From NCBI GenBank assembly GCA_003266105.1, contig MVAA01000063.1, forward strand, positions 410 to 31,018: a DNA stretch of 30,609 nucleotides, read 5' to 3'. Position numbers and translations under genes: made by a program. The first letter of the stretch is position 1; every line of letters begins with the position of its first letter. This DNA comes from Methanosphaera sp. rholeuAM6. Lineage in GTDB: Archaea; Methanobacteriota; Methanobacteria; Methanobacteriales; Methanobacteriaceae. A model generated the notes under the pieces. That model had not been told where the DNA came from. It saw only the letters and a program-made list of their open reading frames with translations, and searched no databases. This document shows, piece by piece, positions 8,384 through 17,221 of the stretch.

Positions 8384-9775
8384 TTAATATGCGTTTTTAT
8401 CATTTATTAATGTGGGTATTGTCTTGAAAAATATTTTTAAATCCAAAATTATGGACCAATTTTCCACATAATAAATATCATATTCAATTCTTTTAACTAT
8501 GGAAGTATTTCCGCGATACCCATTTATTTGTGCCCATCCAGTCATACCCGGCCTTACATGATGTTTTATCATGTATTTTGGTACAGACTCCTTGAATTTA
8601 TTCACCAGATATGGACGTTCAGGTCTAGGACCTATAAGACTCATATCCCCCTTAAAAATATTATAAAATTGTGGTAGTTCATCAATACTGTATTTTCGAA
8701 TAAACTTGCCCACAGGAGTGATTCGCGGATCATTCTTTTTTGTCCAATGCTTATCATCTATGTATTCGTTATCTGAAAACATGCTTCTGAATTTATAGAT
8801 CTTGAATATTTTCCCATCTGCACCCACTCTTTCCTGATTGTAAATTATTGGTCCCGAAGAGGTGAATTTGACAAACAATGCAACAATTAACAGGAACGGT
8901 GATAAAACTACGGCAACCACCACTACAAAACATATGTCAAATATTCTTTTAATTAAACTATTATAAAAAATATCCAAAGGAAGATATCTGGCACTTATCA
9001 GAGGAATATTATCCAATAACTCTATATTGGGATTACTTGTCAAATACCTGTAATAGTCAGGAACAATATCTGCACGTACTCCATTCTTTTCACATAACGA
9101 CATTAATGATTCAAGAGCTTTATAATGACGGGGTGCAATACTTATTATAACCCTGTCAACAATGTTGGAATTTAAAATATCGTTTAAATCATCGATTTTA
9201 CCAATTATATCAATTCCATGAACCGAACCTTCTATGTTATCATCTAAAAAACCTATAATCTGATAACCCAAGTATGAATTTTCTTTAATGGTATCAACCA
9301 AATTTTCTCCAACTTCTCCGGCTCCAACAATCAGGATATACTTTAAATTAAAACCTTTGGAACGCATCATTCTTAAAAAATATCTTACAATTGCCCTTTC
9401 AATTGATGCCAATATTATGTTAATTACCAAGAAGAATACTAGAAAGTTTTCAGGTATGGAAAGTACATTGAAAAAGACTATTGCAGACATGAATAAAAAT
9501 TCAACAATGTTAACTTCGGCAATGGTTGATGCTTCAGTGAAAATTGACTTGTTTGTCCTTTGTGGAGTATACAGAGAAAACATGAAATATAAGAAGATAT
9601 ATGAAGGGATTAAAATTATTAAAAACATCAATATTACTTCAAAATCAAACATAAAGTCCACACCAACTATTCTATAAAATAATGATGAAGACAAAAAGAA
9701 TGTTGAAATAATTAAGACAATAATATCAAACAAAACATTTAATACATTGAATAATTGTTGATTTTCCCTTATCAT
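8384..9775 (-). CDS. Polyprenyl-phosphate sugar-1-phosphate transferase (WcaJ/WbaP family)
   Basis: The 463-residue product matches the exopolysaccharide polyprenyl glycosylphosphotransferase type. It has four N-terminal membrane helices, a Rossmann-like domain (about residues 145-255, ILIVGAGEVGEN and a DD near its end), a fifth helix at about 275-300, and a C-terminal catalytic bacterial-sugar-transferase domain. That domain shows KIYKFRSM, the DPRITPVGKFIRKYSIDELPQ segment with the catalytic Asp-Glu pair, SLIGPRPERPY and RPGMTGWAQINGYRG. It would start a glycan by moving sugar-1-phosphate from a nucleotide sugar to a lipid phosphate on the cytoplasmic side. The SD is AAAGTGAT just before ATG 9775. 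The 88 bases upstream are T-rich and probably hold a terminator of the preceding gene and its own promoter. The sugar is not predictable. Confidence 0.9.
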   Translation of the reverse strand: MIRENQQLFNVLNVLFDIIVLIISTFFLSSSLFYRIVGVDFMFDFEVILMFLIILIPSYIFLYFMFSLYTPQRTNKSIFTEASTIAEVNIVEFLFMSAIVFFNVLSIPENFLVFFLVINIILASIERAIVRYFLRMMRSKGFNLKYILIVGAGEVGENLVDTIKENSYLGYQIIGFLDDNIEGSVHGIDIIGKIDDLNDILNSNIVDRVIISIAPRHYKALESLMSLCEKNGVRADIVPDYYRYLTSNPNIELLDNIPLISARYLPLDIFYNSLIKRIFDICFVVVVAVVLSPFLLIVALFVKFTSSGPIIYNQERVGADGKIFKIYKFRSMFSDNEYIDDKHWTKKNDPRITPVGKFIRKYSIDELPQFYNIFKGDMSLIGPRPERPYLVNKFKESVPKYMIKHHVRPGMTGWAQINGYRGNTSIVKRIEYDIYYVENWSIILDLKIFFKTIPTLINDKNAY

Positions 9776-9863
9776 AATATCACTTTAAATAATAATAATT
9801 TATGTAATTCATATGATAAAAATGTTATAAAAAAATAAGAGCGATTTATTAAAAATAGAAAAA

Positions 9864-10733
9864 TTAAAATAAATTCTGAATAGATAAAAATATCAATTTT
9901 AGATAATATAAACTCCAAATGCTTAAATATGTTATTATATTGATTATAACTGAATTTTCTTCCCTATAATGCTTATTATAAAATATTTCCATTGACTTAT
10001 AAAATTCAAACAACAATCGTTTATTTTTACCACTAGCTCCTTTATAATGGACAATATCATATTCACCATAGTAATATACGTCATAGCCCAATTCTTTTAC
10101 CTTGTAACATAAATCGATATCTTCACCATACATGAAATATGATTCATCAAAAGCCCCACATTGTCTCATAATACTGGATTTAATTAACATGAACGCTCCT
10201 ACAACACAATCCACCGGATATGTTCCATTTTCATCCAGGTAAGATAAATTATATTTATTAAATCGGGGACTGTTTGGAAATAGTTTTGATAAACCTGAAA
10301 ATCGATAAAATGAAACTTCAAAAGTTGGAAAAGATCTTCTGCATGCCTTATCCAATTCACCATTCGGTAAAACGACCTTACAACCCAAAATACCTATATT
10401 CTGATGATTCTGAACATATTTTAGTGATTGATTTATTGTATTCTCATTAACTATTACATCACTGTTTAATAGTAAAGTATATTCACCCTCAACCTCTTTA
10501 AATGCCAGATTATTTGCCTTTGCAAAACCATCATTCTTATCGTTTTTTATAAATACAACGTTATCAAAATCTTTAAAGTCTGACAATAATCGTTCTAAAC
10601 TACCATCCCCCGAATTATTATCGACCACTATTATTTCATAATCAATGTTTTTAACCGTATCAATAACTGAATTAATAGTTTGATTTGTTAATTCATAAGT
10701 ACGATAATTGACTATTATTATTGAAAGAATCAT
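9864..10733 (-). CDS. GT2 family glycosyltransferase
   Basis: The 289-residue product has a GT-A fold of family 2. The N-terminal nucleotide-binding part is LSIIIVNYRTYELTNQTI with IIVVDNNSGDGS, the metal-binding DxD region is LLLNSDVIV (near residue 92), and the acceptor-side motif is FMYGEDIDLCYKVKELGYDV. The last 30 residues are hydrophobic and may bind the membrane. The pattern resembles rhamnosyltransferase-like GT2 enzymes that extend lipid-linked polysaccharides; donor and acceptor are unknown. Its SD (AGGTG) lies in the 8-base gap after the neighbouring GT2 gene, indicating co-translation. T-rich DNA follows the stop codon and could end the transcript. Confidence 0.88.
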   Translation of the reverse strand: MILSIIIVNYRTYELTNQTINSVIDTVKNIDYEIIVVDNNSGDGSLERLLSDFKDFDNVVFIKNDKNDGFAKANNLAFKEVEGEYTLLLNSDVIVNENTINQSLKYVQNHQNIGILGCKVVLPNGELDKACRRSFPTFEVSFYRFSGLSKLFPNSPRFNKYNLSYLDENGTYPVDCVVGAFMLIKSSIMRQCGAFDESYFMYGEDIDLCYKVKELGYDVYYYGEYDIVHYKGASGKNKRLLFEFYKSMEIFYNKHYREENSVIINIITYLSIWSLYYLKLIFLSIQNLF

Positions 10734-10741
10734 GAGAACAC

Positions 10742-11698
10742 CTATTTTAAGTACATGACAGTATTTTTAATTAGTAACCATTCAATCCTTAATGAATTGA
10801 CAAATGGGGTTTTTGTTTTCGTTAATTGATTTTTAGTAGATAGTCCTTCCATTATTCCTTCAGCATATTCTTTTCCAAAATTCTTTCTTGTGAAAAAGAT
10901 GTATTTTATTAATATGCCCAACAATATGAAAATTCCATTAACGATTTTCATCCACAGTGGCATGTTCTTATAGATTAAATAAATATTGTTTCTTGCAGAT
11001 ATCCTTACTTTAAAAGGATTATATCTAGAACCTGTTGTTGCACTACCATAATGATAGACTACTGCATTTGAAGAATAATATGATTTATAACCGTGTAATC
11101 TTGCCCTAAAACTTAAATCCATATCTTCAACATAACTTTCAAATTTTTCATCAAATAATCCTATTTCATCAAATATTGCCGTTTTATACAACGCCGCACC
11201 GGCACAGGCACTAAAAACCTCTTCATCGTCCACATACTCTGAAACGTTGTGATTATAACCTCTGCGTTTACTCCAACCCATAATGGTGTATTCATCCCCC
11301 ACATCATCCAATAAATCATTATTGTGATATTGAATCATTTTAGAGGATACTGAAAAGACATTTGGATGAATGTTTATTGTTTTTATTAGATTTAATAAAG
11401 TATCTTCAGTTATTACTGTATCATTATTTAATAACATAACATATTCTGTTTTAACTAATTTAATCCCCTGATTTACAGCATATGCAAATCCCTTATTGAT
11501 GTCATTAACCACTAATGTTATATCAGGATAATGTTCCCGAATATAATCAACACTTCCATCTTGTGAGGCATTATCAACGATAATAACCTGATCCAATGAA
11601 ATTGAAGATGACAAAGAGATTATTAAGTTATTCAAAAGAGTTATATTATTATAATTAGGTATTACAACAGTAACTAATGAATCCACATCATAAATCAT
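10742..11698 (-). CDS. GT2 family glycosyltransferase
   Basis: The 318-residue product is a second GT-A/GT2 enzyme of the locus. It shows VTVVIPNYNNITLLNNLI, IIVDNASQDGSVDYI, the DxD-region LLNNDTVI near residue 92, and the acceptor-side motif SYVEDMDLSFRARLHGYKSYY. A hydrophobic segment near residues 255-275 probably anchors it at the membrane. The start at 11698 has SD AAGGTGTT. It lies 32 bases after the ABC ATPase gene and 8 bases before the next GT2 gene, so export and assembly genes are transcribed together. It resembles its neighbour in layout and may be an old duplicate. Substrate unknown. Confidence 0.88.
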   Translation of the reverse strand: MIYDVDSLVTVVIPNYNNITLLNNLIISLSSSISLDQVIIVDNASQDGSVDYIREHYPDITLVVNDINKGFAYAVNQGIKLVKTEYVMLLNNDTVITEDTLLNLIKTINIHPNVFSVSSKMIQYHNNDLLDDVGDEYTIMGWSKRRGYNHNVSEYVDDEEVFSACAGAALYKTAIFDEIGLFDEKFESYVEDMDLSFRARLHGYKSYYSSNAVVYHYGSATTGSRYNPFKVRISARNNIYLIYKNMPLWMKIVNGIFILLGILIKYIFFTRKNFGKEYAEGIMEGLSTKNQLTKTKTPFVNSLRIEWLLIKNTVMYLK

Positions 11699-11730
11699 TA
11701 TTAAAACACCTTAAAAAAAAGAAAAAAGAA

Positions 11731-12474
11731 TTATAGATTTTTTACATAAGCTTCGTATTGATCACAAATTTCATTAACTTCTCCTGAAGCGATTATTGAA
11801 CCTTTATGTAACCAAATCGCTTTATCACATAAGTTTCTTACCTGACTTACAGAATGTGAAACGAACAACAATGAAGCATCTGACATCATATTATTCATCC
11901 TTTCCTTACATTTTCTTTGGAAAGACATGTCACCTACGGATAATACTTCATCCAAAATTAATATGTCTGGATTAATTGAAGTAGCTATTGAGAAAGATAA
12001 ACGTGATCTCATCCCAGATGAATAATTTTTTACAGGTACATCTATGAAATCACCTATTTCTGAAAATTCAACTATATCATCAAATTTCTTACTCATTTCT
12101 GTCCTAGAATGACCCAATACAGCACCGTTTAAAAATATATTCTCCCTACCAGTATAATTATTGTCAAAACCTGAACCCAAGGATAAAAGAGGTGCTAAAT
12201 CCCCATTCACTTTAACTGAACCTTTTGTAGGTTTCAGTACTCCCGATATTATCTTTAGCAAAGTACTCTTTCCGGCTCCATTTAAACCGACAAACCCTAC
12301 TTTTTCGCCCCGGTTAATTTTCAATGAAACATTATTCAATGCCCAGAAAGATTGAAACCGCACTTCTTTTTTTAGTAATTTGATAACAAACTCCTTGAGA
12401 TTGTCTGTTTTTTCTTCACTTAGATTAAATTCCATACTTACATTATCTACTTCAATAACTGTATCTTTAGACAT
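11731..12474 (-). CDS. Polysaccharide ABC exporter, ATPase subunit (Wzt/TagH type)
   Basis: The 247-residue ABC ATPase has Walker A GLNGAGKST (near residue 69), the polysaccharide-exporter type signature YSSGMRSRLSFS, Walker B DILILDEVLSVGD and the switch histidine in LLFVSHS. The LSVGD ending of Walker B and the unusual signature are typical of the RfbE/TagH subfamily that powers export of O-antigen or teichoic acid. The protein lacks the C-terminal carbohydrate-binding domain found in some Wzt proteins, so export is probably not tied to a special chain end. It is paired with the permease gene just upstream (21 bases apart). Its SD is the purine-rich GGGGGAGTG. Confidence 0.92.
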   Translation of the reverse strand: MSKDTVIEVDNVSMEFNLSEEKTDNLKEFVIKLLKKEVRFQSFWALNNVSLKINRGEKVGFVGLNGAGKSTLLKIISGVLKPTKGSVKVNGDLAPLLSLGSGFDNNYTGRENIFLNGAVLGHSRTEMSKKFDDIVEFSEIGDFIDVPVKNYSSGMRSRLSFSIATSINPDILILDEVLSVGDMSFQRKCKERMNNMMSDASLLFVSHSVSQVRNLCDKAIWLHKGSIIASGEVNEICDQYEAYVKNL

Positions 12475-12495
12475 GATTAATCCACACTCCCCCTT

Positions 12496-13281
12496 TTATA
12501 CATACAATATAAATCTGTCCTGATATCTTTTTAACATGAAAATTCCTATTATCAGAAATACTACTGCCGCTATTGCAGGGAATATAAGATCAGGTAGACT
12601 ATATAATTTTCCATATAAGAAACAATCCCTCATACACTTTAATAAATAAAATAATGGGTTATATGTGTGAATGAATTTGAAAGATGCTGGTATAATATCT
12701 TCCGGATAGAATATAGGCAAGGAATACATCAAAAGTAATGTAAACACATTATATAAATGTTCAACATCCCTGAAGAATATATTCAATGTACCTATAATTA
12801 AACCTACCCCCGTCGTTAAAACCAATGTTATCAATACTGGTAAACTAGCAAATATTATATAAACTGTGAAATGGACATTTGTAACAAACATTATCCCAAA
12901 CAACACTATTAAGGATAATGAAAAAGTAACAAAGTTAGATAGAACTGCTGAAAGTACATATAAATATTTGGGAACATATATGGATTTCCATATCGTAGCT
13001 GAAGAAACCATAGAACGCATTGCCTGAGAGGAACCTCCAACAAACAAGGAATAAATTAATTGACCACTCAAATAATAAACAGGATAATTTTGTACACGAT
13101 GAAACAATGTTGAAAAAATTATTGTCATTACAACCATACGAAGTAAAGGATCTAAAAAACTCCACAACACCCCTAAAACTGAATTACGATACTTGATTTT
13201 AACATCTTTTCTGACTAATTCACTTAATAAGGATTTATATTTATTAAAATCATTTAGTCCTTTAATTTGAATTTCACTCAT
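12496..13281 (-). CDS. Polysaccharide ABC exporter, permease subunit (Wzm/TagG type)
   Basis: The 261-residue ABC-2 type permease has a cytosolic amphipathic N-terminus (LLSELVRKDVKIKYRNSVLGVLWSFLDPLL), the hallmark of the Wzm/TagG group, followed by six membrane segments and the IFFRDVEHLYNVFTLLLMYSLPIFYP region. It forms the channel through which lipid-linked glycans leave the cytoplasm, driven by the ATPase encoded immediately downstream. The ATG at 13281 has SD GAGGATTA. A gap of 102 AT-rich bases separates it from the large glycosyltransferase gene. Confidence 0.92.
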   Translation of the reverse strand: MSEIQIKGLNDFNKYKSLLSELVRKDVKIKYRNSVLGVLWSFLDPLLRMVVMTIIFSTLFHRVQNYPVYYLSGQLIYSLFVGGSSQAMRSMVSSATIWKSIYVPKYLYVLSAVLSNFVTFSLSLIVLFGIMFVTNVHFTVYIIFASLPVLITLVLTTGVGLIIGTLNIFFRDVEHLYNVFTLLLMYSLPIFYPEDIIPASFKFIHTYNPLFYLLKCMRDCFLYGKLYSLPDLIFPAIAAVVFLIIGIFMLKRYQDRFILYV

Positions 13282-13383
13282 ACTTAATCCTCTTCGATTT
13301 TAGAACAACATTTTCTAAAAAAAAAATATTTCCTAAAAATTGAAATAAAACTATATTAATTAAAGGTCTATTTAACAATATTT

Positions 13384-16260
13384 TTATAACTTTCTATTTA
13401 TGAAATATTCAAAAATCTTCAAGAAGCTATCAACTCTGTCTTCATATGTATGACCTGAAATATCCGCACAAACTTCCTTCGGATTATTTAAAAGGTCTTC
13501 AATGAGTTGATTTAATTCTTCTACATTGTTGTACGTATACACTCTTCCTGAAAATAATTCTTCTATTCCCTCCACTGAATCAGAAACTATGCAAGCCCCA
13601 CATGCCAATCCATCAAATATTCTGTTTGAAACAAAACCTTTTTCTCTCATGTCCTGCCAGTGATCATTTAACAATATTTTACATGACGAATAAGCCTGAT
13701 GTAATTCCTTGTTAGGTATGTGTTTTCCTTTAATGTATTTTTTATCTATTAATCCATCCCAATCAGAACCGTATACTGACAAATTATGTTTTGTCGGCAA
13801 CAAATCCTTTAATATTTTTCTGTAAACTTTTCGAGAGTTTCCAACAAATAACAATTCGGATTCGTATTTTTCATTATATTCTGGATAAAATCTGTTAGTA
13901 TCAGTACATTGCCACATACATTCAACAGGCACTTTTACCATGTTGCTTAATTGTTCCGACCAGTATTTTGAAGCAACACATACATAATCATACAATTCAT
14001 ATTCGTTTAACGATACCAAATCCGAATGAGATATGTTCCACATTACATTATAATGCTGTACTTTTGGCTTGTAATATGACAATCCCCTAAGCACTATCAC
14101 ATAATCGACTATGGCATCCGTTGAATCATCCCACTGATCAAGCATTTGTATTTTAACAACGTATCCCTTCTTTTCGAATTCTGTTTTCAAACCTTCGGCA
14201 ACGTAATAGTCTCCCCATTTGTATATTTCATTCCAATCAGGTACGGGTGTTTTTATAGCTATTTTCGGTTTTGAATAATACTCCTCCAATACTGTTTTAA
14301 GAGTGTTTGCCCTGTGTTTATATGTGTGTTTTTCCAGTACTGTTTTGCGTAGACTGTTTATTTTTTCTTCCAATTCCCCTTGGTTTGTCAAATAGTATTT
14401 TAGAATATTTGTTAAATCTTCTTCGGAATGATATTCTGGAATCTGCCCATCAAATACTTCCTCATTACCCAATGTTCCATTTGTTACTACAAGTTTTCCT
14501 GATGCCAAACTGTCAAAAACTCTGCTGTTTACTGAAGCCCATTCTTTTGTTACGTGATTTGCATCATCTATTACTATTTTTGTTGAAGCGTAAACATGGG
14601 GCATGTCCATGTAATTTACAAATCCCCTGTTGTATTTGGATAGTTTTGATATTTTATTCCAGTTTGCACCATAGAGATTAAAATCATAATCTAACGATTC
14701 CGGATTCAAATAATCTATTATTTCCCGTTTTGCATCCCAGTAACTACCTGTGAAACAGTAGTCACATTTATATTCTTCTGAAATAGGAATGTTTTCGTTG
14801 AACATTTCAGTATCTGATGCTAATGGATATAATATAGTGTTTTTTCCTGTTTTTTCCTTTATATAGTCACATGCTTTTTGGCTACTTGCCAACACCAGAT
14901 CATATTCATTGAATGAAGGTTTTTCAATCCATCTTTCAAACCAGTTTCTTAACCATGCTACTTTAACCAATAGTCCGTTATCACATTCAACTTTAGTTAA
15001 ATCATAAGCATCCAATAATGAAATTAATACATCAACATCCTCATCAACAAAATACCAGTCTTTTCCTTTTGATTTACGTGCCTGATATTTAATTTTCCAT
15101 CCGAATTCTTCCAATTGTTTTGCAAGTGTTAATGCGGTAAAATAATCACCTGCAGTAGTATCTTCATCTGTTTGTGTGACTACAAAGGATATTGTTAATG
15201 GTTTATTTGTGAAAATCCTTTTGTTTTTTATTTTATCGTTAAACAATTCCTGTCTTAACCATTTGTTCCATCTGTTTATGAAGATTTTTTGATTGTTTAA
15301 TCTTCTGTCTCTTACTTCCTTGTTTCTGTTTTTTTCCTGAGTTCCGAATTCATAATGGTATAAAATTGAATTTGGATTGTATATGTTCTTATATCCTGCC
15401 TTATATAATTTTAAACATAAATCCACATCTTCATATCCATATACATATTCATTGTCAAATCCACCAACTTCCAGGTATACTGATTTTTTAATGAGTAAAC
15501 ATGCGGCTGTAACTGCAATTATTTCTTCTTCTTCTGTTTTATTAAGAACATCCTCATATTCTTCGGCATTATCACGGTTGAATGGCTTTATATAACCATC
15601 ACCCTCTTTGAATATTATTCCAGAATGTTGGATAGTATAAGATTTTTCTTTGTTTATTTTTGAAGTTTTACAATCCGGATATATTAGTTTTGAACCGACA
15701 GCCCCTACATTTTCGTTGGATAACATACTTTGCATCATATGATTTAACCAACCATCCAATGGCTCGGTATCATTGTTTAAAAATAATACATATTCCCCTT
15801 TAGCTATATTTACCCCTTGATTATTAGCATGTGAAAATGTTTCATTGCTTTTGTTTCGAATTACCGTGATTGGTAAGTTTTTATAGCTTTCTATTAATTG
15901 CATTGAGTTGTCTTTAGAGTGATTATCAACAATAATAAGTTCATAGTTTAAATGTATAGTATCATCAATTGTGCTTAATAATCTTTTTAAGTGTGATTCA
16001 CCGTTTCGATTAATGATTATTATGGATACGAGAGGCGAGTCTTTAAAGGATGGTATCTTATTGTTTTCGTTATCCGTATTTATTAAATCAATTATTCTCT
16101 GTTTTTCTTCGTCGGATAACTTTCTTTTTTTTCTTAGAATTTCTTTTATGTTTGCTTTAACTTTATGACCATATTTTCCTTTAGCATCTACAGCCTTGTA
16201 TTTCATTGTTCGCGCTTTATTAAACCAACGAGTATTTCTTACATTTTCAGGCACTCTCAT
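13384..16260 (-). CDS. Three-domain glycosyltransferase (GT2 plus two CgeB-like GT-B modules)
   Basis: This is the largest gene of the window (958 residues). A basic N-terminus (1-70) precedes a GT2 domain (about 77-320) with VSIIIINRNGESHL, LIIVDNHSKDNS, LFLNNDTEP and the acceptor motif YGYEDVDLCLKLYKAGY. Two GT-B-like modules of the CgeB/Glyco_trans_1_2 kind follow. Module one (about 353-665) ends with CDYCFTGSYWDAKRE, FNLYGANW, SRVFDSLASGKLVVTN and NEEVFD. Module two (about 672-958) ends with SELLFVGNSRKVYRK, LSVYGSDWDG, NRIFDGLACGACIVSD and IEELFS. The matching order of motifs shows an internal duplication. One chain could thus carry two or three sugar-transfer activities for building the surface glycan. 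The ATG at 16260 has SD GAGGATAT. Linkages and sugars are unknown. Confidence 0.85.
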   Translation of the reverse strand: MRVPENVRNTRWFNKARTMKYKAVDAKGKYGHKVKANIKEILRKKRKLSDEEKQRIIDLINTDNENNKIPSFKDSPLVSIIIINRNGESHLKRLLSTIDDTIHLNYELIIVDNHSKDNSMQLIESYKNLPITVIRNKSNETFSHANNQGVNIAKGEYVLFLNNDTEPLDGWLNHMMQSMLSNENVGAVGSKLIYPDCKTSKINKEKSYTIQHSGIIFKEGDGYIKPFNRDNAEEYEDVLNKTEEEEIIAVTAACLLIKKSVYLEVGGFDNEYVYGYEDVDLCLKLYKAGYKNIYNPNSILYHYEFGTQEKNRNKEVRDRRLNNQKIFINRWNKWLRQELFNDKIKNKRIFTNKPLTISFVVTQTDEDTTAGDYFTALTLAKQLEEFGWKIKYQARKSKGKDWYFVDEDVDVLISLLDAYDLTKVECDNGLLVKVAWLRNWFERWIEKPSFNEYDLVLASSQKACDYIKEKTGKNTILYPLASDTEMFNENIPISEEYKCDYCFTGSYWDAKREIIDYLNPESLDYDFNLYGANWNKISKLSKYNRGFVNYMDMPHVYASTKIVIDDANHVTKEWASVNSRVFDSLASGKLVVTNGTLGNEEVFDGQIPEYHSEEDLTNILKYYLTNQGELEEKINSLRKTVLEKHTYKHRANTLKTVLEEYYSKPKIAIKTPVPDWNEIYKWGDYYVAEGLKTEFEKKGYVVKIQMLDQWDDSTDAIVDYVIVLRGLSYYKPKVQHYNVMWNISHSDLVSLNEYELYDYVCVASKYWSEQLSNMVKVPVECMWQCTDTNRFYPEYNEKYESELLFVGNSRKVYRKILKDLLPTKHNLSVYGSDWDGLIDKKYIKGKHIPNKELHQAYSSCKILLNDHWQDMREKGFVSNRIFDGLACGACIVSDSVEGIEELFSGRVYTYNNVEELNQLIEDLLNNPKEVCADISGHTYEDRVDSFLKIFEYFINRKL

Positions 16261-16417
16261 TATGATATCCTCTTATAGCTATTTGATTGCAATTAATTTA
16301 TATTGAATATATCTTTATTTCATTAGTAAAATAAGTATCACAAATAAGAGATAATTTATAATTGAACAAATAGAATATAATATATTAATAAAATCAATTA
16401 TTTGGAAGGAAAATAAC

Positions 16418-17137
16418 ATGGTTTCAAAGAAGAAAATAGTTCTTATTATAGTGCTTATTTTGATTGTGGCTATTGCAGCAACAGGATTAATGTTCTATAA
16501 TAATTACCAACAGGGAAAAGCAAGTTTTCAGGGAAAACATAACATTTTAGTATTGTGTGCTGATCCAACCGAACAAAGAGAAGGTGTCGGTGGGGTCGAC
16601 ATGGCTTTCATAATCGAATTAAATGATGGAACCCTTGGCGAAGTTACACCAGTATATCCTGGGGGTCTTTACGATCCATCCATGACACCTCCACCAGATT
16701 TACGTAGCGAAGGAGTTGATCACTGGTATCTTCATGATTCATTATGGACTGCAGATTTAGAAGCAGGAACGCAAAGAGCTCAACAAATTGTCGAATATAA
16801 CACTGGAACAAGCACTGATATTGTCGTGGTTGTTACCCCGGATGCTATAGATGCTATGATTAATGCTGTTGGTCCTGTGTACTCCAATGGTCAGGAGGTT
16901 ACTATTGATTCATTAACTTTCTTACGTAACGACCAGGACCAAAATGGTGCAACTAGGGGCGATGCTGTTGAAGGATTAGCCGATGGTATTATTGATGCTA
17001 CCAGAAGCAGTGGTAAGAAAGTTGATTTAATCAGTACAATTACTGACCAATATGCTAAAGGAAATATTATGGTTGTTCCTCAAGATGTTTTCGAAAAATT
17101 AGTTGCATATGCAGGATTCAGTAACATATTTTCATGA
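16418..17137 (+). CDS. DUF4012 family membrane-anchored protein
   Basis: The 239-residue product has a basic start and one N-terminal membrane helix (about residues 5-27), then an extracytoplasmic domain. ILVLCADPTEQREGVGGVDMAFIIEL, TPVYPGGLYDP, LHDSLW, AQQIVEYNTG, IDAMINAVGPVY and GATRGDAVEGLADGI match what I recall of DUF4012 proteins in Methanobacteriales. The order (an early acidic G-G-V-D-M block, a later R-x-D block) resembles LytR-CpsA-Psr enzymes, which attach glycans to cell walls. That comparison is only an inference, but it fits the position next to polysaccharide genes. The SD GGAAGG lies nine bases before ATG 16418. It diverges from the 958-residue glycosyltransferase across a 157-base AT-rich promoter region. 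Confidence 0.65.
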   Translation: MVSKKKIVLIIVLILIVAIAATGLMFYNNYQQGKASFQGKHNILVLCADPTEQREGVGGVDMAFIIELNDGTLGEVTPVYPGGLYDPSMTPPPDLRSEGVDHWYLHDSLWTADLEAGTQRAQQIVEYNTGTSTDIVVVVTPDAIDAMINAVGPVYSNGQEVTIDSLTFLRNDQDQNGATRGDAVEGLADGIIDATRSSGKKVDLISTITDQYAKGNIMVVPQDVFEKLVAYAGFSNIFS

Positions 17138-17174
17138 ATCTATTTTGATTCATGATTATTAATCTTTTTTTTAT

Positions 17175-17203
17175 AAAAAGGAGTGGTATTGTTTCACAAT
17201 ACC
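17175..17203 (-). terminator. Hairpin with T-tract downstream of the deaminase gene
   Basis: GGTATTGT (17185-17192) and ACAATACC (17196-17203) form a perfect 8-bp stem with a three-base loop, 19 bases after the minus-strand stop codon. On that strand the stem is followed within four bases by TTTTT. On the plus strand it is followed by an A-run, so it mainly fits the deaminase transcript. Confidence 0.6.
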
Positions 17204-17221
17204 CAAAAAAATAATTTGAGG

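Noticed and set aside
9288..9677. Open frame opposite the sugar-phosphate transferase
   Set aside because: It is antisense to a gene with clear domain motifs. It has no SD and a composition typical of a shadow frame.
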